A stretch of DNA of 64,000 nucleotides from Aplectana chamaeleonis (GCA_029168955.1 JAPDOI010000010.1:965501-1029500), one strand, 5' to 3'. Counted from the first letter of the stretch, positions 1 through 11,616 are shown. Translations and numbers: made by a program. Notes: a model not told the origin generated them from the letters alone.

Positions 1-9
1 GCGATTGAC

Positions 10-1206
10 ATGGGGCCAACCATTGACAACAATGCGGTACCTGTTGGTGGCCCACCGCAGCCCCATGGTTACCAAAATAATAACACATCATTTTACTACA
101 ATACTACTACAAACAGATCGGAACAGCCCATAAAGCTTCCGAACTTGGAACTTCCTGAGTTCAGCGGCGATATGAATGCGTTTCCGGAGTTTTGGGAGCT
201 GTATTCAACAGCGGTGCACAATAATAATAGTGTACCGACGGCCCTAAAATTCTTGCACCTCAAAAGCAAGCTCAAAGGCAACGCAAAAGACCTTATCGCC
301 TCTGTTCAGCTTTCACAAGGCAATTATCAGGAAGCCGTCAATATTTTACTTAATACATATCATCGCCCGGATGTGCTTCGGAACAGGCTTTGGGGCAATC
401 TCGAAGTCATGGCTCCTTCAGGTGGAACTCCACTTGCACAACGCATCACGCTGGGCAAGATTAAGGCTATGTGGGTCCAACTCAGAAACCTTGGAGAACA
501 ACCTGCCGCCACCGGAGCAATGAAAGTTGTCCGATCCAAGTTCCCTCACAAAACGAGAGAAAAGGTCGGAGAGCTTAGGAGAAGGAACGACTGTTGGACA
601 GTAGACGATTTACTTCTAGCTCTAGATCATGTAGTTGATCAGTTCGAGGTAATGGAAGATACTGATCCAGCACTGTCAATTCTTTCTCATTCCAATATAG
701 TTCAATCTAACTCTCTTTCTCCTAACAGGAGATACTCCAATTCATCTTCCCGCAATAACAATTACTCCATCTCTCCTAACCCTCGCCACGCCAGTCTTTC
801 TAGAGATTATTGCCCGTTTTGTCACCAATCAGGACACAGGCCGACAAGATGTAGAAAGATTGTGAGACCGGGGGAGAGGAGAGACCTGGCGACTAAACGA
901 CAACTCTGTTGGAAATGTCTAATGTTTGGACATCGTAGTACTGAGTGCTCCGCGCCTACATGCTACATATGCGGTCGTGGTCATCATGCTTCACTATGCT
1001 TTGATACAAAACGAACGTGTAGTCCAGAACATGCATCTCCACTAAGACAGAGTCGCTCTGGGAAGAGATCTTCTGATCGAAAGCAATCAGGTTCATACCC
1101 TCATCGTCAATCGAACGGAAGACCACGCTCTTCAAGTGTGTCAGGTCAAAGTCGTTCTCCTCAGAGAGATCGGGCTAGAAGTCGTGAAAACTCCCCTCCA
1201 CAGTGA
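10..1206 (+). pseudogene. Pao-type Gag (nucleocapsid) region
   Basis: A 398-residue open frame resembles the Gag of Pao elements. Residues ~40-220 match the DUF1759-like capsid region (LPNLELPEFSGD near residue 43, then LKFLHLKSKLKG). The C-terminal part carries three cysteine/histidine knuckles: CPFCHQSGHRPTRC, CWKCLMFGHRSTEC and CYICGRGHHASLC. These are nucleic-acid-binding zinc knuckles. After them comes a basic Ser/Arg-rich tail. Gag packages element RNA in cytoplasmic particles. The ATG at 10 is only the first in this window; the frame may open further upstream. The frame ends in a stop exactly where protease begins in another frame, so the Gag-Pol fusion expected of the family is broken here. 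Confidence 0.8.
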
Positions 1207-1583
1207 GGTTCAGGCAAAACCCTGGGAGTACACGCACTTCGCATACTAATTCAAATATTCAATACAATAGCCAAATCAACAATAATATAATGGCTGTTCA
1301 TGAGAGTTCCGACGAGTCAGAAATCGAGGAATTTGAGTTCGAAGGAAACGTATCAATAGTCAATACGATCCTGACGGAGAAGACTTCTCCCGCATCGGCT
1401 CAGGTCGTGGTGTTTGAGTCTCATCCGTCATCAACGAAACAAAACCCGAGATTAATGACAGTCGAAGCTCTCACTCATAATCACAAAACTAAAGCTGACC
1501 AACTGCTTACCATATTTTTGGACAGCGGATCTCAGCATAGTTATATATGTAAGGATACAGCGATGTCCTTGGGGCTGCCTTGA
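1203..1583 (+). pseudogene. Pao aspartic protease region
   Basis: This frame holds the retropepsin-like active site as LDSGSQHSYI (~1525-1555), typical of DUF1758-type proteases in Pao elements, where D-S-G replaces the usual D-T-G. The protease would cut the polyprotein into its parts. The segment overlaps the end of gag by four bases in a different frame and ends at a stop just after CKDTAMSLGLP. The rest of the protease continues in the next frame (1580 onward, with ALTFGGHK and VDVLIGMDYYWE). The two frameshifts mean a full protease cannot be made from this copy. Confidence 0.7.
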
Positions 1584-2670
1584 CCGACCCTCGGGACATA
1601 ACTGCACTAACTTTCGGTGGGCATAAGCACACTGAAAGTTCTTACAAAACTAAAATAATAGTACAAAATCAGGTCACTGGTGAACCAATGCGTTTAACTC
1701 TTCGAACGCGGAGCGTTATCACTACAGTACCTAAGACTTCATCGTTTAACGACGACTCCAACCCAAACCAGTCCATTACGACGGGCTACGTAAACGTCGA
1801 CGTTCTCATCGGAATGGACTACTACTGGGAAGTAGTCGAACTTAATACTCATACTCAACTTCCATCGGGTCTCATCAGGTTAAATACCAGATTTGGTCCG
1901 GTTGTGTCAGGTTCATCAAGATCCACTAGGTCTAGTCGTGTGCTTTCCTCTATTAAAGAGAATCACGAGAAACCGGAAGAAACGGACTCTTTAGTTCGGG
2001 ATTTTCTGGGTTTAGACCTCGTAGGAACTAATGATTCCGTGGACACAACAATTTCCCACCTAATACAACAGTTCTACAATACCGTTAAAATTATAAATGG
2101 GTTAATACCCGTGAAATTCCCATGGAAGACTGATCATCCTTTTCTTCCTGATAACAAAGCTCTTGCGGTACGTAGACTGGAAAACCAGTATACAAAACTT
2201 CAATCCAAACCTCAGGTGTGGAATGAACACTGCAAAATTTTTGAGCAACAACTGGAATCAGGAATCATTGAAGAGGTTGATCAACAGTCTCCATTAGGGA
2301 AAAACGTGTACTACATTCCACACCAAGCAGTCTTCAAAGAAGACAGCAATACTACAAAGCTGCGCATTGTCTTTGATGCATCTAGCCATCAGAAATACGT
2401 ACCTAGTTTGAATGATTGCGTGCATCAAGGACCAACTCTGCTACCCGATTTATGCGGGACATTTTTGCGGGCACGGCTTACCCCCATACTTATCGCGTCC
2501 GACGTAGAAAAAGCATTCCATCAAATCCGCCTACAGGAGGATCAGAGGGATGCTACGAGGTTTCTCTGGCTGAAAAATACTTCAAAATACCCTACCAGAG
2601 ACAACATTCGCATTCTACGATTTACGCGTATTCCATTTGGCATCAATGCATCACCATTTTTGCTAAGCAT
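1580..2670 (+). pseudogene. Pao protease C-terminus and reverse transcriptase, first part
   Basis: The frame begins with the C-terminal half of the protease (LIGMDYYWEVV, then GPVVSG). It then runs into the connection and RT fingers. RT landmarks are LRIVFDASS (~2360), the YVPSLNDCVHQGPTLLPDL block (~2398-2455), and DVEKAFHQI (~2501-2527), which carries the first catalytic aspartate. IPFGINASPFLL (~2630-2668) follows. After this the same protein continues in another frame, so an indel lies near 2670. Spacing of the blocks is normal for Pao RT. Confidence 0.75.
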
Positions 2671-4262
2671 GTCCATTACGCTCTTGAAAGGAACGATGAA
2701 AATCAACTACGCGAGGAAATCTTGGATAACACCTATGTTGATAATGTGCTGATCAGCGCCAAAACCGTTGACGAAGGCATATCCAAACAGAGGAAATGCA
2801 AAGAGATTTTCAAAACTATGGGTATGAACCTACGGGAGTTCGTATCTAACAGCCGCGAGGTTGTAAAAGTCATTCCCTGTAAAGATCGTATGAAAATGGA
2901 CAGCACCTGTAGTAAACTACTAGGTCTTAAATGGGATTCCAAAGCGGATACACTCTGTATACCCGCTAAAGGATTATCGAAGGATGTCACCTCGAAGCGA
3001 ACGGCTTTAAAAGTCTTTGCGTCCACCTTCGACCCATTAGGACTTCTTACTCCATTATTCGTCAAGGCGAAGATTTTTATTCAAGATCTTTGGCTCAACG
3101 AACACACGTGGGACGATCCTTTGGATGATAATACTACCGATAAATGGAGAGACATCATTCAAGGGATTCACGGATACGCGGGGGTCGTACCCAGATTTAT
3201 CGCACATCATTCCGAGTGCAAATACGAACTCGTCGTATTCTCGGATGCTTCTATACGAGTTTATGCTTCAGTCGCATACTTAGTATGTAGACCGAGGAAT
3301 GGATCACCGTGTAGCAATCTGTGCTTTTCGAAAGCCAGATTAGCACCTCCAGGAAGGATAACTATTCCAAGAATGGAGTTGCTGGCCCTTACCTGTGCGG
3401 CAAACATAGTACAATTTCTTCGCGCCCAATTAAATGTCCCACCAGATTCGATACAGTTCCTATCTGATTCGCAGATAGTCCTGTATTGGATTCATTCCAA
3501 GAAACCACTTAGGACGTTCGTGAGCAATCGCGTAAAAAGCATACAAAACGTACTGCGCGAGCTTACAACTGCCAAAATTCCAAGTCGGTTTCATTATGTT
3601 AATTCGAGTTCTAATCCAGCGGACAGCGCCACCAGAGGTCTAACCGCATCGGAAATCTCCAACCATATGTGGTGGTGCGGCCCTAAATTCATCCTTAAAA
3701 ACCAAACCAATTGGCCTTATTCAAATATGGATTTTACTTCCAGTCCAACACTAACAAAGGACATGGAGGTGGAATTTAAAAATGTCAATTCGGTCATAAA
3801 TACTCCATATACATCATTTATCCCATTTAAACGTACGAACTCGTACTCTAAACTGGTTCGGGTGACGGCTTGTGTCCTAAAATACGTCGGAAAACTACTT
3901 TCCGAGGTTAAGAGAAGACATACTGATTTTCAATCAGGCTATCATCCCACATTAGATGGGATAGATACTACTTCAAACGTGGTTAGCAGTGACTTTGGAG
4001 CTGCAGAGCTTCTCATAATTCGCGAACATTATCGCGAAGGTGTGCTGCAGCTGAAAAGTCGCGCAGTTCAACGACTTCAGTTGAGGCTGGACGACAAGGG
4101 GATATATCACGGTGTAACAAGGATGGCTAATGCGCATTTGGAGGAATCAGCGAAAAGCCCTATTTTGCTTCTACCTGATCACACACTGACGCACATGATA
4201 GTTCTATACTATCACGTAAAGCTTTTCCACGCTGGGTCATCCCACTTAGTTTCACTTCGCCG
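2670..4262 (+). pseudogene. Pao RT palm, RNase H and start of integrase
   Basis: The frame opens earlier but matches the family from about 2670. The catalytic RT box reads TYVDNVLIS (~2728-2754). YVDN instead of YVDD seems to occur in part of this lineage, so I do not score it as a lesion. RNase H follows, with FSDAS (~3240), a central E in PRMELLAL (~3373) and LSDSQIVLYWI (~3460-3492), the expected D-E-D series. A tail with HLEESAKSP (~4135) leads into the integrase HHCC zinc-binding region (LFHAGSSHLVSLRRHR, ~4222-4266). There the match stops abruptly, at a GC-rich sequence that is not integrase. Confidence 0.75.
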
Positions 4263-5453
4263 TCACCGACCATCAGCTGGCGGCGGGGGAATTCTATGAG
4301 CGCCTCCGCGAAGGCACATATACGGCACCCCCACCAGGCTGCCGTCCAGGGCGCCCATACACCCTGACGTTGCGGGAGCGCAACCGCGGGGAGGTGACGC
4401 CGCCGCCGCTTTGACGCAGGGCGCGGTCACCTCCGAGCGGTTCGCCCTCGGAACGCGGGTACTCTCCGGACCAGCGTCGCACTGACGACGCTGGTGCGGA
4501 CAGTGATGTGACCTGGTGAGGGCGCCGTATAGCCTGAGAAGACTACTCCATTTTTTTCTGCTCACAAATCCTTATGACATGCGTGCGCCTCGATATTCAA
4601 TTCGCGCAATATTGAGACTCACTCATGTCAAAATACTCCAGAATTTTTTTTCTAAAAAATAACATTATCAATTAAGGACAGTGCTCTGTCTCGATTTTCG
4701 ATTCGTGCATTATCGAGGCTTCCCCTCGTCCAATAAAATACTCCAGATTTTTTATCCTTCTCAGTTTTTTCGTATCACACCAAAAACTTTGGGACATTGG
4801 TGTAACCTACTTTCGTCGCACAATTTGGGATACACTGATGCCCACTAAAATACTCCAGAGCAAACTTACTCGATACATACGAAACTGATGTTTCTCGAAG
4901 CTCAGAAGGCGTAGCATCGAGAACCACCAGCACTAAAATGAGTAAGTATAGTGACATTAATGCACCCCGCAATTCATTTCGCGCAGTTCCGAGGCGTATT
5001 GATGTCCCACAAAATACTCCAAGTTACGCCACCAGCCGTATAGCATTCCAACTGCTCCAAGGGCGAGATTAGTAGGCCGTAGGGAGTAGATCAACTTTAG
5101 TTCAGGTTCCGCGCTAATGGAGATGGTGGTATGATGCTATATCGCACTTTGGTGGTGCGATGCCATACCATTGGTGGTATGATGCCGTGCCTATTTAGCA
5201 CGAAGTCGCGTCTAACGCGATATCTCTTGTATGTAAATTTTTTGTGAGTAGTCCATCTAAGTTTTGGTTTTTGTCCAAGTTTGTAAACTAAAATTTTTGT
5301 CCGCCGATGGATACCTCAGTATACTCGTTAAGTGTGGGGTGAGGTTTTTTTAATAATCCAGTTCCAACTTCTTAGTGAGGCCCCCCTAAATTCAAACTAA
5401 TAACTTTAAAAAAAATTAAACAAAAATAAATAAAAAATATATACATAATTCAC
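4263..5453. other. Foreign segment replacing the Pao integrase
   Basis: This 1.2-kb stretch sits between the cut integrase zinc finger and the last codons of the same polyprotein. Roughly 4263-4545 is GC-rich and unlike its surroundings. 4560-5025 contains four diverged copies of a unit ending AAAATACTCCAG. 5100-5200 has short repeats of GGTGGTATGATGCC type. 5390-5450 is an A-rich tract. An A-rich right end would suit a 5'-truncated non-LTR insertion, but I could not find a target duplication. Integrase sequence of this length is missing, so a deletion must also have occurred. Confidence 0.5.
4600..5021 (+). repeat. Diverged tandem repeat ending AAAATACTCCAG
   Basis: Copies end at about 4642, 4748, 4860 and 5021. 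Each has a preceding segment resembling TTCGCGCA, then GAGGC, then TGATGTC, before the shared AAAATACTCCA core. Spacing is about 106, 112 and 161 bases. It may be a minisatellite within the foreign segment. Confidence 0.55.
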
Positions 5454-5516
5454 CACGAAGACTCGTCACAGAAGCGGCAGCTACGCCTTGCAGTTCCTCT
5501 TGAGGCCGAGGCTTAA
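5454..5516 (+). pseudogene. C-terminal tail of the Pao polyprotein
   Basis: Twenty codons ending in TAA read HEDSSQKRQ, then LRLAVPLEAEA. The pattern of basic residues followed by V-P-L-E resembles the end of the DUF5641 domain that closes Pao polyproteins. Its position, just upstream of the purine tract and LTR start, fits. It shows that the right end of the element survives although the integrase is gone. Confidence 0.5.
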
Positions 5517-5539
5517 GCCCAATGGGATCTCTTTTTGTT

Positions 5540-5546
5540 GGGGGAG
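5540..5546 (+). promoter_or_regulatory. Polypurine tract of the Pao element
   Basis: The run GGGGGAG lies directly before TGTCGCGAATGCGAG, the expected layout of a plus-strand primer followed by an LTR beginning with TG. Confidence 0.55.
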
Positions 5547-6071
5547 TGTCGCGAATGCGAGATCGCTCCTCCATCGATCCTGGGTGTTGCCGTCTTGCAG
5601 ATACCTGTTAAGATAGCTTCCACGTCGACACCCTTATCATCGTCGACGCGGTAGCTATCTCAACCGGCATTCTACTCATCAGCATCCACCGCAGGCGGTC
5701 TACATCCGCTCTACTCTTACTACTTCCGCGGTGCCCTGCAAGGCGACGAGCCTTCCACTCACTCGTCTAACCATACTCCAGTGCCCCCCCCTCCTTATTC
5801 CATACGCCCTCACTTCCAAGCTGGAGCTCTACCAACCACTCATCTACTTCACCCCACACGACCCATGTACTAACATGTCTTATCATGCATTCTACTTGCT
5901 CAATCCACATGCACCTACTTTTGCCCAATAAACTTGTTCTAACTTCCACGTGCACAGCGATGAAGTAGTGGTTCACTCCACGGCTTATCTTTCCAATATC
6001 CTTTCTTATGTGCGGTCATTTTATCAGTATGCAGTTTATTCCAGTGCCGCCTACTCCAAGCCGCCGGGACA
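5547..6071 (+). repeat. Putative 3' LTR of the Pao element
   Basis: The stretch starts with TGTCGCGAATGCG right after the purine tract. It contains a CCAATAAA signal near 5922-5929 that could serve as the polyadenylation signal in R. The right edge is set tentatively at GGGACA (~6071), which would pair TGT with ACA, but the 5' LTR is not in the window, so the end cannot be confirmed. Repeats of TCCAGTG lie near 5776, 6040 and 6095. Confidence 0.45.
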
Positions 6072-6119
6072 ACGCGACTTCGTTCAGGATAGTCCAGTGC
6101 AGGTAAGTCCAGGGGGGAT

Positions 6120-7650
6120 AGTTAGTCCAAAGGGAACCCAGGGGGGTTAGGTGGTGGTATCCCCAGGGGTTTAGGTGGCATTGGGGGTTATCCTAGGCTG
6201 ACCCGGGATCCCTGGTCCACTGCCGATACGCAACACCTCCCCTTTGTTGGTTCCTATTCTGAAACAGGACAAGTGTATTATTTTATTTATATGACCATTC
6301 AGGAACTGCACTATTTTAGACTGGGCTGACGTGGAGCCGCGATATGGGCTCTTCCAATTTTCAACTTGTCTGTTTTGCTAACAGTTTTCGCACTGCAATC
6401 TACACCGTAAGTTCAAAAATTTCTTAACCTTTTTCTGCAACTTGCTGAGTAAACGTGCCTGTATTTTTAAGTGTATCCAAAGTTTCGGAAACATTGTATT
6501 GTTTGAAGACGGAAAAAATGGATGAGATGGTAAAGTTGAGGAGCTAATAATGGATAATAATCAGGGGAAGACATATTCCAAACGGCCCTCTGACATGCTG
6601 TAAGGTTCCCGAATAGTGCTTTCAATAGGATAATTGGATTTTTTTATTTTGACTTGGGCGTGATTTGGGTTTGAAATGTTTCTCCGAAAATCAAAGAATT
6701 TGTGAAAAATGCGAGCGAAAATTCTATTCATACTTCATTCATCTTGAATCTGTAACATGCGCTGCCAGAGAACGCCTTATGACTTTCTGATATTCTGTAG
6801 ACACTTTCTATATCCCCCGGAAATTTATTTATTTATTTATTATTTATTATAATACGTCGTTGCAGACGCGCACAGAATACAAATACCCGCCGTAGGCAGG
6901 TCAAAGCAATTATAGTAATAAAATACACACGGCAGTTAGCCAACAATTGCAACTTGGAGCTAATAAAAAGGGCCACGAATCAAGAGTGTATCATCAGGAA
7001 AGTACGTAGAGCAAAGATATCACGGTCATTAGTTGTTATGGACTTAGCCATTCTGAGTTGAATCAGGGTAAATTGAATTTTGAGAGCTAGAATGGATATG
7101 CAGGAAGACTGTAATCAAGCAGTTCTTAATTCAATTCAAATGAGTTTCAAATTGAAAAACCATCGTGATCTATGATATACGAGTCATTACATTTGTAGGC
7201 CCTACCCACGCGTATTCCTAGGACGATGTGTCCTCCCACCACTGATAGGTATCTGGGCAATAATTCTTTATATAGAGTTCAAGAAGGTATTGTTATGTAG
7301 GGGCTGGTTGTAGGTACTCTATGCTCGATTGGATCCTTTATAACCGAGTTCTAGCTCAATATATTGTAATAGTTTCGCGAACGATGTATACAGAGAATGG
7401 GCAAATTCTTGGCTCGGAGCTTGAACAACGAAGACCTTACAAGAATCAAAAAGGGAACTAGACTGATGATTTACACAGTTGAATACGTCGCCGAGAGCAT
7501 CTATATAATAAAGGAATCGAATCAGAGAAGAGTTCGTCAAGTCAATCAAGCATATCATAGAGCCGATATGTCCAGAAAAAAAGCTTGCACAGTATCCAGC
7601 AGACTTTCATTAATAGAGTGTCCATTTATGAACCATACGGAATCAGAAAA
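6120..7650. other. Unassigned spacer
   Basis: I see no gene. There is a TTTA/TTA microsatellite at ~6828-6852 and the short motif CCGTAGGCAGG at ~6890, which recurs near 24508. A 91-codon open frame at 7397-7672 overlaps an equally long frame on the other strand and has no recognisable motif. Confidence 0.5.
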
Positions 7651-7652
7651 AT

Positions 7653-9795
7653 CTAGAAATCAGAAATGTTAAGTACTTCTAGGACATCCATTTTCTTCAG
7701 GCGCCTCCTAAAAATTGATGCATTCTGAGCCTCTAAAACGCCGTCTGGTAACATTTGTAACCATCTAGCCCCACGCGAGAATAGCGAATTGAGTAACTTG
7801 GATTGATGGGATCTACGAAAAGAATTGAACTGTATCGAAAAAATACCTGTTCTTCCTCTACATGGTCTGAAAGTCCAATATTTACTGGATCTCAACTTCA
7901 ATTCACCTCGAAGAACTTTGAAACAAAAGATCATGTCGTTCAACACGCGCTGATAAAGTAAGCTACGCAGTTTGAACATTTTCAACCTCTCTCTGTAACT
8001 TGGCATAGACAATGGGGATACAGAGTTAGGAGTACATCTATATAGTAGAATACGAGTGAAGGTTTGTTGAACCTTTTCTATCTTTAATTGCTCTTTTTTC
8101 TTAAATGGGCTCCAAATCTGGGACCCGTACTCTAGAATCGGCAGTACATATGCTTTGTATAACCTGATTAATACAGAAGAATCGTTATATCTAATGTTTC
8201 TCAAAATAGCAAATAGTACTGCAAATGCCTTGCGTACCGTAAGATCAATATGGTTTCCAAAGTCCAAACTACTATCTAGATGTACGCCAAGATCTCGAAC
8301 ATCCGAAGAAGTGTTAATCTGACAATCATTGAACTTGTATATGCTCGGGGTGCCAATCCCAATGTGAAAAACTATTGTTTTCGAAAGATTGACAGGAATC
8401 TCCCATGATTTAGCCCACTCCACCATGTTGCAGATAGACTGGGCCAAAGCATGGGAGATCGGGGTCTTGGTGACTTCGTTATAGATCCCGTATACCTTAA
8501 CATCATCTGCATACATTTGTACTTTGATTGACGGATGCGTTTTCAGTCTCTCTGGCAAATCATGAGTGTAGGCAAGAAATAATAAGGTTGACAGTACGCC
8601 ACCCTGTGGCACCCCACTAGTGCAATCAAAGCTTTTGGAAAACGAATTACCCACTTTCACCACCATCTTTCTCTCAAATAAGTAAGATCTAAGCCAACCT
8701 ATCAGTGGTTCCCTAACTCCCATTTGATGGAGTTTCAGAAGCAGCTTTTCATGAGGAACTTTATCGAAGGCTTTAGAGAAATCAAAATAAATCACGTCTA
8801 CGGATTGTTTATTACCTACAGCTGTATGCCAGTCAAACAGACAGTCGGCTAACAGAGTAACAGTTGAGGCACCTGCTGTGAAGCCGTGTTGCTCAACAGG
8901 GATCGACTTGTTACTTTTGAACCAGGCAACTAGCTTATCACGTATAATTTTCTCCAGTACTTTGACAGGTGGAGGAGTTATACTTATTGGCCTAAAAGCG
9001 GTTAACACCTTAGCATCTTTAGTTTTCGGAATAGCAGTAATGATCGCGTTTTTCCATAGTGCAGGAACTTCGCTAAACATGAGTGAAATATTGAAAATCA
9101 TTGAAAGAGGCCTGCATAACGAGGTAGCACACTTCTTGTAGACTATTTGAGGTATACCATCGAAAGTTGCAGAAACAGAACATTTCAGACTATTTAAAAT
9201 CTTCAGTACATCATAAGGCTGCGCAGTGAAGTCACTAAAGCAACCTGATTGAACACATTGACTAGCAGCTGATCGATCTAGCATCAACCTGTCATAGTTG
9301 TTTGTATAGCTACCACTCCTCGGAGAGAAAACTGAGGCAAAATATTTAGCCAGAACTTCAGATTTTTCACTGTTTTCTACATACCGGTTGCCAAGATCAT
9401 CCTGTAAAACCGGTAAATTGAATCTGGCTTTTAATGCAGACTTCATCGGCTTGAAAAACGATTTTTTATCAGCATTGAGTGTAAGGCGCCGCTGTTTATT
9501 CGCCAGATATCGCTTTAGATGACGGTCTAATTCAGAGCAAATTCTAGTAAATCGTAAATTGGTGGTGGAATCTACTGCAGTGCTAATTAAGCGATTTTTT
9601 TGATCGATTAAGTTAGAGATGTGTGAAGGATAGCGAGTTTCTGATCTACGTCCGTCGGAAAACGGGACATACTTATTCAAACCGGTATATAATACACGAC
9701 AGAATATCCTGTACGCGTTATCAGCTGAGAGATAACCCTGCAAGACATTCCACCAGTCAATAGAGAAAAGATATTCTGGTAGAGCGTCAGTAGGT
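7653..9795 (-). pseudogene. CR1-like LINE reverse transcriptase (ORF2 C-terminal part)
   Basis: About 700 residues are open. The RT would copy element RNA at a nicked chromosomal target. Counting from the first in-frame Met at 9743, the RT blocks are FRPISITPPPVKVLEKI (~250), YFDFSKAFDKVPH (~319) with the first catalytic Asp, TSGVPQGGVLS (~375) and QMYADDVKVY (~409) with the catalytic Asp pair. LGVHLDSSLDF (~482) and a C-terminal LYQRVLNDM / CFKVLRGEL block follow, as in CR1. The frame really extends upstream of 9743 (EYLFSIDWWNVLQ to about 9795), where the insert begins, so this is the tail of a split ORF2 rather than a separate gene. All visible catalytic residues are intact. Confidence 0.85.
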
Positions 9796-10907
9796 TTTTA
9801 AAACCCACCACGACCACAACCCGATGGACCGTTCCCCTTATAGGAGATTCTCTGGGCGCCAATCTGCCGCAGATCCGGTCCGAGATGTTATATTTCTACT
9901 GAACTTCACATGAACATGCCGGTAGACCCGAAGGTCTATCTCGGTGTGTCAGTTCCTCAACGATAGGAACAAGCACTATTGTATTGGGGGAGAGCCACTA
10001 CCCCTAACTCTTAATCCGGGTCGACCTCGCTCGAACCAGCAACGTTCAATTTATCGAGCAGCCAAGCTGTTCTGTGGAAGCGTTTAAAATAGGACTTCCA
10101 CACTTCCCATTTTTCGGGTAACTAGGCGTTACTCGAAGCTCTGATATTGAGTGCCTTTCGGTACTCAGTTATGCGGTGACCCGCATTTTCCCCTTTTCAG
10201 GGATCTAGAAAGTTCACAGACCTGTACGGAGTTATGGTTGTTGAGCATTCGCTCCACATCCCAATACTCCCTTTTCTTACCTGCGGAAACTACTTTAGTT
10301 GCGTTTCCAATTATGAAACTCACCTGTATATTTCGGGATCATGGTCACTGAGCTCTCGCTCAGTATTCCACTATTCCCATTTTCTTACTCGTAGAAATAT
10401 TGTATTTCTACTAACTCTATCTTTCGGGTAACTCACCATTACCGAAACACTCTAATCGTGAGTACCTTCCGGTACTCAGCCATGCGGTTACCCGCTCTTT
10501 CCCTTTTCTGGGCTCTTGTGATTCACAGACCTGTTCGAAGTTATGGCTGTGGAGCATTCGCTTCACATCCCATTACTCCTTTCTTAATCTTCGTGGACTG
10601 CTTCATTGCGTCCACATTTACTTTATCGAAATATTTTGCTGAAAACGCATTTCTACGTTTCCTGCTTATCCTACATCGCCATTTGACAAGTGGCACTTTA
10701 TTAATCTGTTGGTACCCATTTGCGCACTTCTTTCTATTTTCTCCAAAATCTACTCGGTGCTATCGGGTAGGCTTATCATATCTATGTACCTTCTAAGGTT
10801 GGGCGTGCACTCTCCGCACGCTCCTATCACTATTGGAATCACTTCTACCCTTGTGAGGTAGTCTCTCTGTAAGGCTGCCTTTAGGTTAGGTCCTGGGAAG
10901 TATTTTT
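9792..10907. mobile_element. Hairpin-array insert in the LINE ORF2
   Basis: This 1.1-kb sequence interrupts ORF2 and is made largely of consecutive short inverted repeats, roughly one per 35-45 bases. Examples are TAGACC/GGTCTA at 9923-9938, GTTCCT/AGGAAC at 9952-9969, TGTGGAAG/CTTCCACA at 10073-10102, ACTGAGC/GCTCAGT at 10347-10364, GTAGAAATA/TATTTCTAC at 10391-10411, TGAGTACC/GGTACTCA at 10459-10478 and GCGTGC/GCACGC at 10803-10821. Loops are short and often CGAA, TTTC, TTCC, ATTC or TCTC. Two diverged copies of a ~200-base block occur at 10113-10310 and 10424-10620. A candidate 3-bp duplication, AGT, flanks it (9789-9791 and 10908-10910). It contains no credible protein. I do not recognise the family. 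Confidence 0.7.
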
Positions 10908-11616
10908 AGTTAGCTCGGTTAAAATCAGGCAACGGAAGTTCATTCCTGACTTTTGCAAGTAGAACTGGGATTTCAAAACTAACGGCATTATGATCAGAGG
11001 AGGCAAGCGGGGGCGAGATCGAAATATTGGTTATCAGCGGAGTAGACGTGAGAATTAAATCAAGAATCGAATCACCGCGAGTAGGTTCGTTCACCAGCTG
11101 CGTAAGTGCACTGCATTCAAAAAAACGCAGAAAATTTTCAGATTGCGAATTTTTCGCGATACCAGTACTCCAGTTGACATCTAAATTGAAGTCACCCAAA
11201 AGCACTATCTGTCTCTCCGAAGAACAGAGATCAAAAAGTGTATCAATAAGAGAGCTGTCATCGGAAACTGTAGAACACGGTGGCCTATAAACCAGAATAA
11301 TGCGAAAGAAACTTGTGCAGGTTGAATCATAACCCTCAAGACACAGTAAATCAGACTTGAGGTTGGAGACAGTGGTTATCGGCATGATGTTTAGGTAATC
11401 TCGCGTTAGACAACAAACGCCTCCACCTTTGCGGTTTTTTCGGTCAAAGCGGAAAATCTTGTGCGGAAGGCCGAGAGTTATTTCAGAATTCAATATTTTA
11501 GACGAAAGCCACGTCTCCGTGATAAATATAAGATCAGGTTTGGAAGTCGATAAAAAAAGGAGAAGGTGATGAATTTTGTTGGACAAGCTGCGAGAATTAA
11601 ACAAGTGGCATCTCAA
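10908..11616 (-). pseudogene. CR1-like LINE AP endonuclease (ORF2 N-terminal part)
   Basis: This is an exonuclease-endonuclease-phosphatase fold domain that nicks the target DNA before reverse transcription. Visible motifs are FNSRSLSNK near the start (Asn of the first motif), ITETWLSS (~32, catalytic Glu), LLGDFNLDVNW (~142, D-x-N) and SSDHNAVSFEI (~206, S-D-H), spaced as in CR1 endonucleases. The frame begins one base out of register with the end of ORF1 and has no ATG at its start; the first codons read through TTG. It ends at a stop created by the hairpin-array insert, just after PDFNRAN. Confidence 0.85.

Larger units (their letters stand above)
1..6071 (+). mobile_element. BEL/Pao LTR retrotransposon, partial and broken
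   Basis: The order gag, aspartic protease, reverse transcriptase, RNase H, start of integrase zinc finger, then a purine tract and an LTR-like start is that of BEL/Pao elements. The 5' LTR lies outside the window. The coding part is split over four reading frames, so several indels have accumulated. The integrase core is missing: coding stops near 4262 inside the zinc-binding region and only the last 20 or so codons of the polyprotein reappear at 5454. The right boundary is approximate, because no clear LTR end or target duplication could be fixed. The copy is almost certainly dead. Confidence 0.85.

Noticed and set aside
2728..2754. YVDN instead of YVDD in the Pao RT taken as an inactivating mutation
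   Set aside because: YVDN appears to be used in part of this lineage. The frameshifts and lost integrase are the firm defects.
7397..7672. 91-codon open frame next to the LINE 3' end
   Set aside because: It overlaps a similarly long frame on the other strand, has no motif or splice context, and its end overlaps the LINE.
9792..10907. Hammerhead or other self-cleaving ribozyme in the hairpin array
   Set aside because: I looked for a CTGATGA core with a matching GAAA and did not find it on either strand in this segment.
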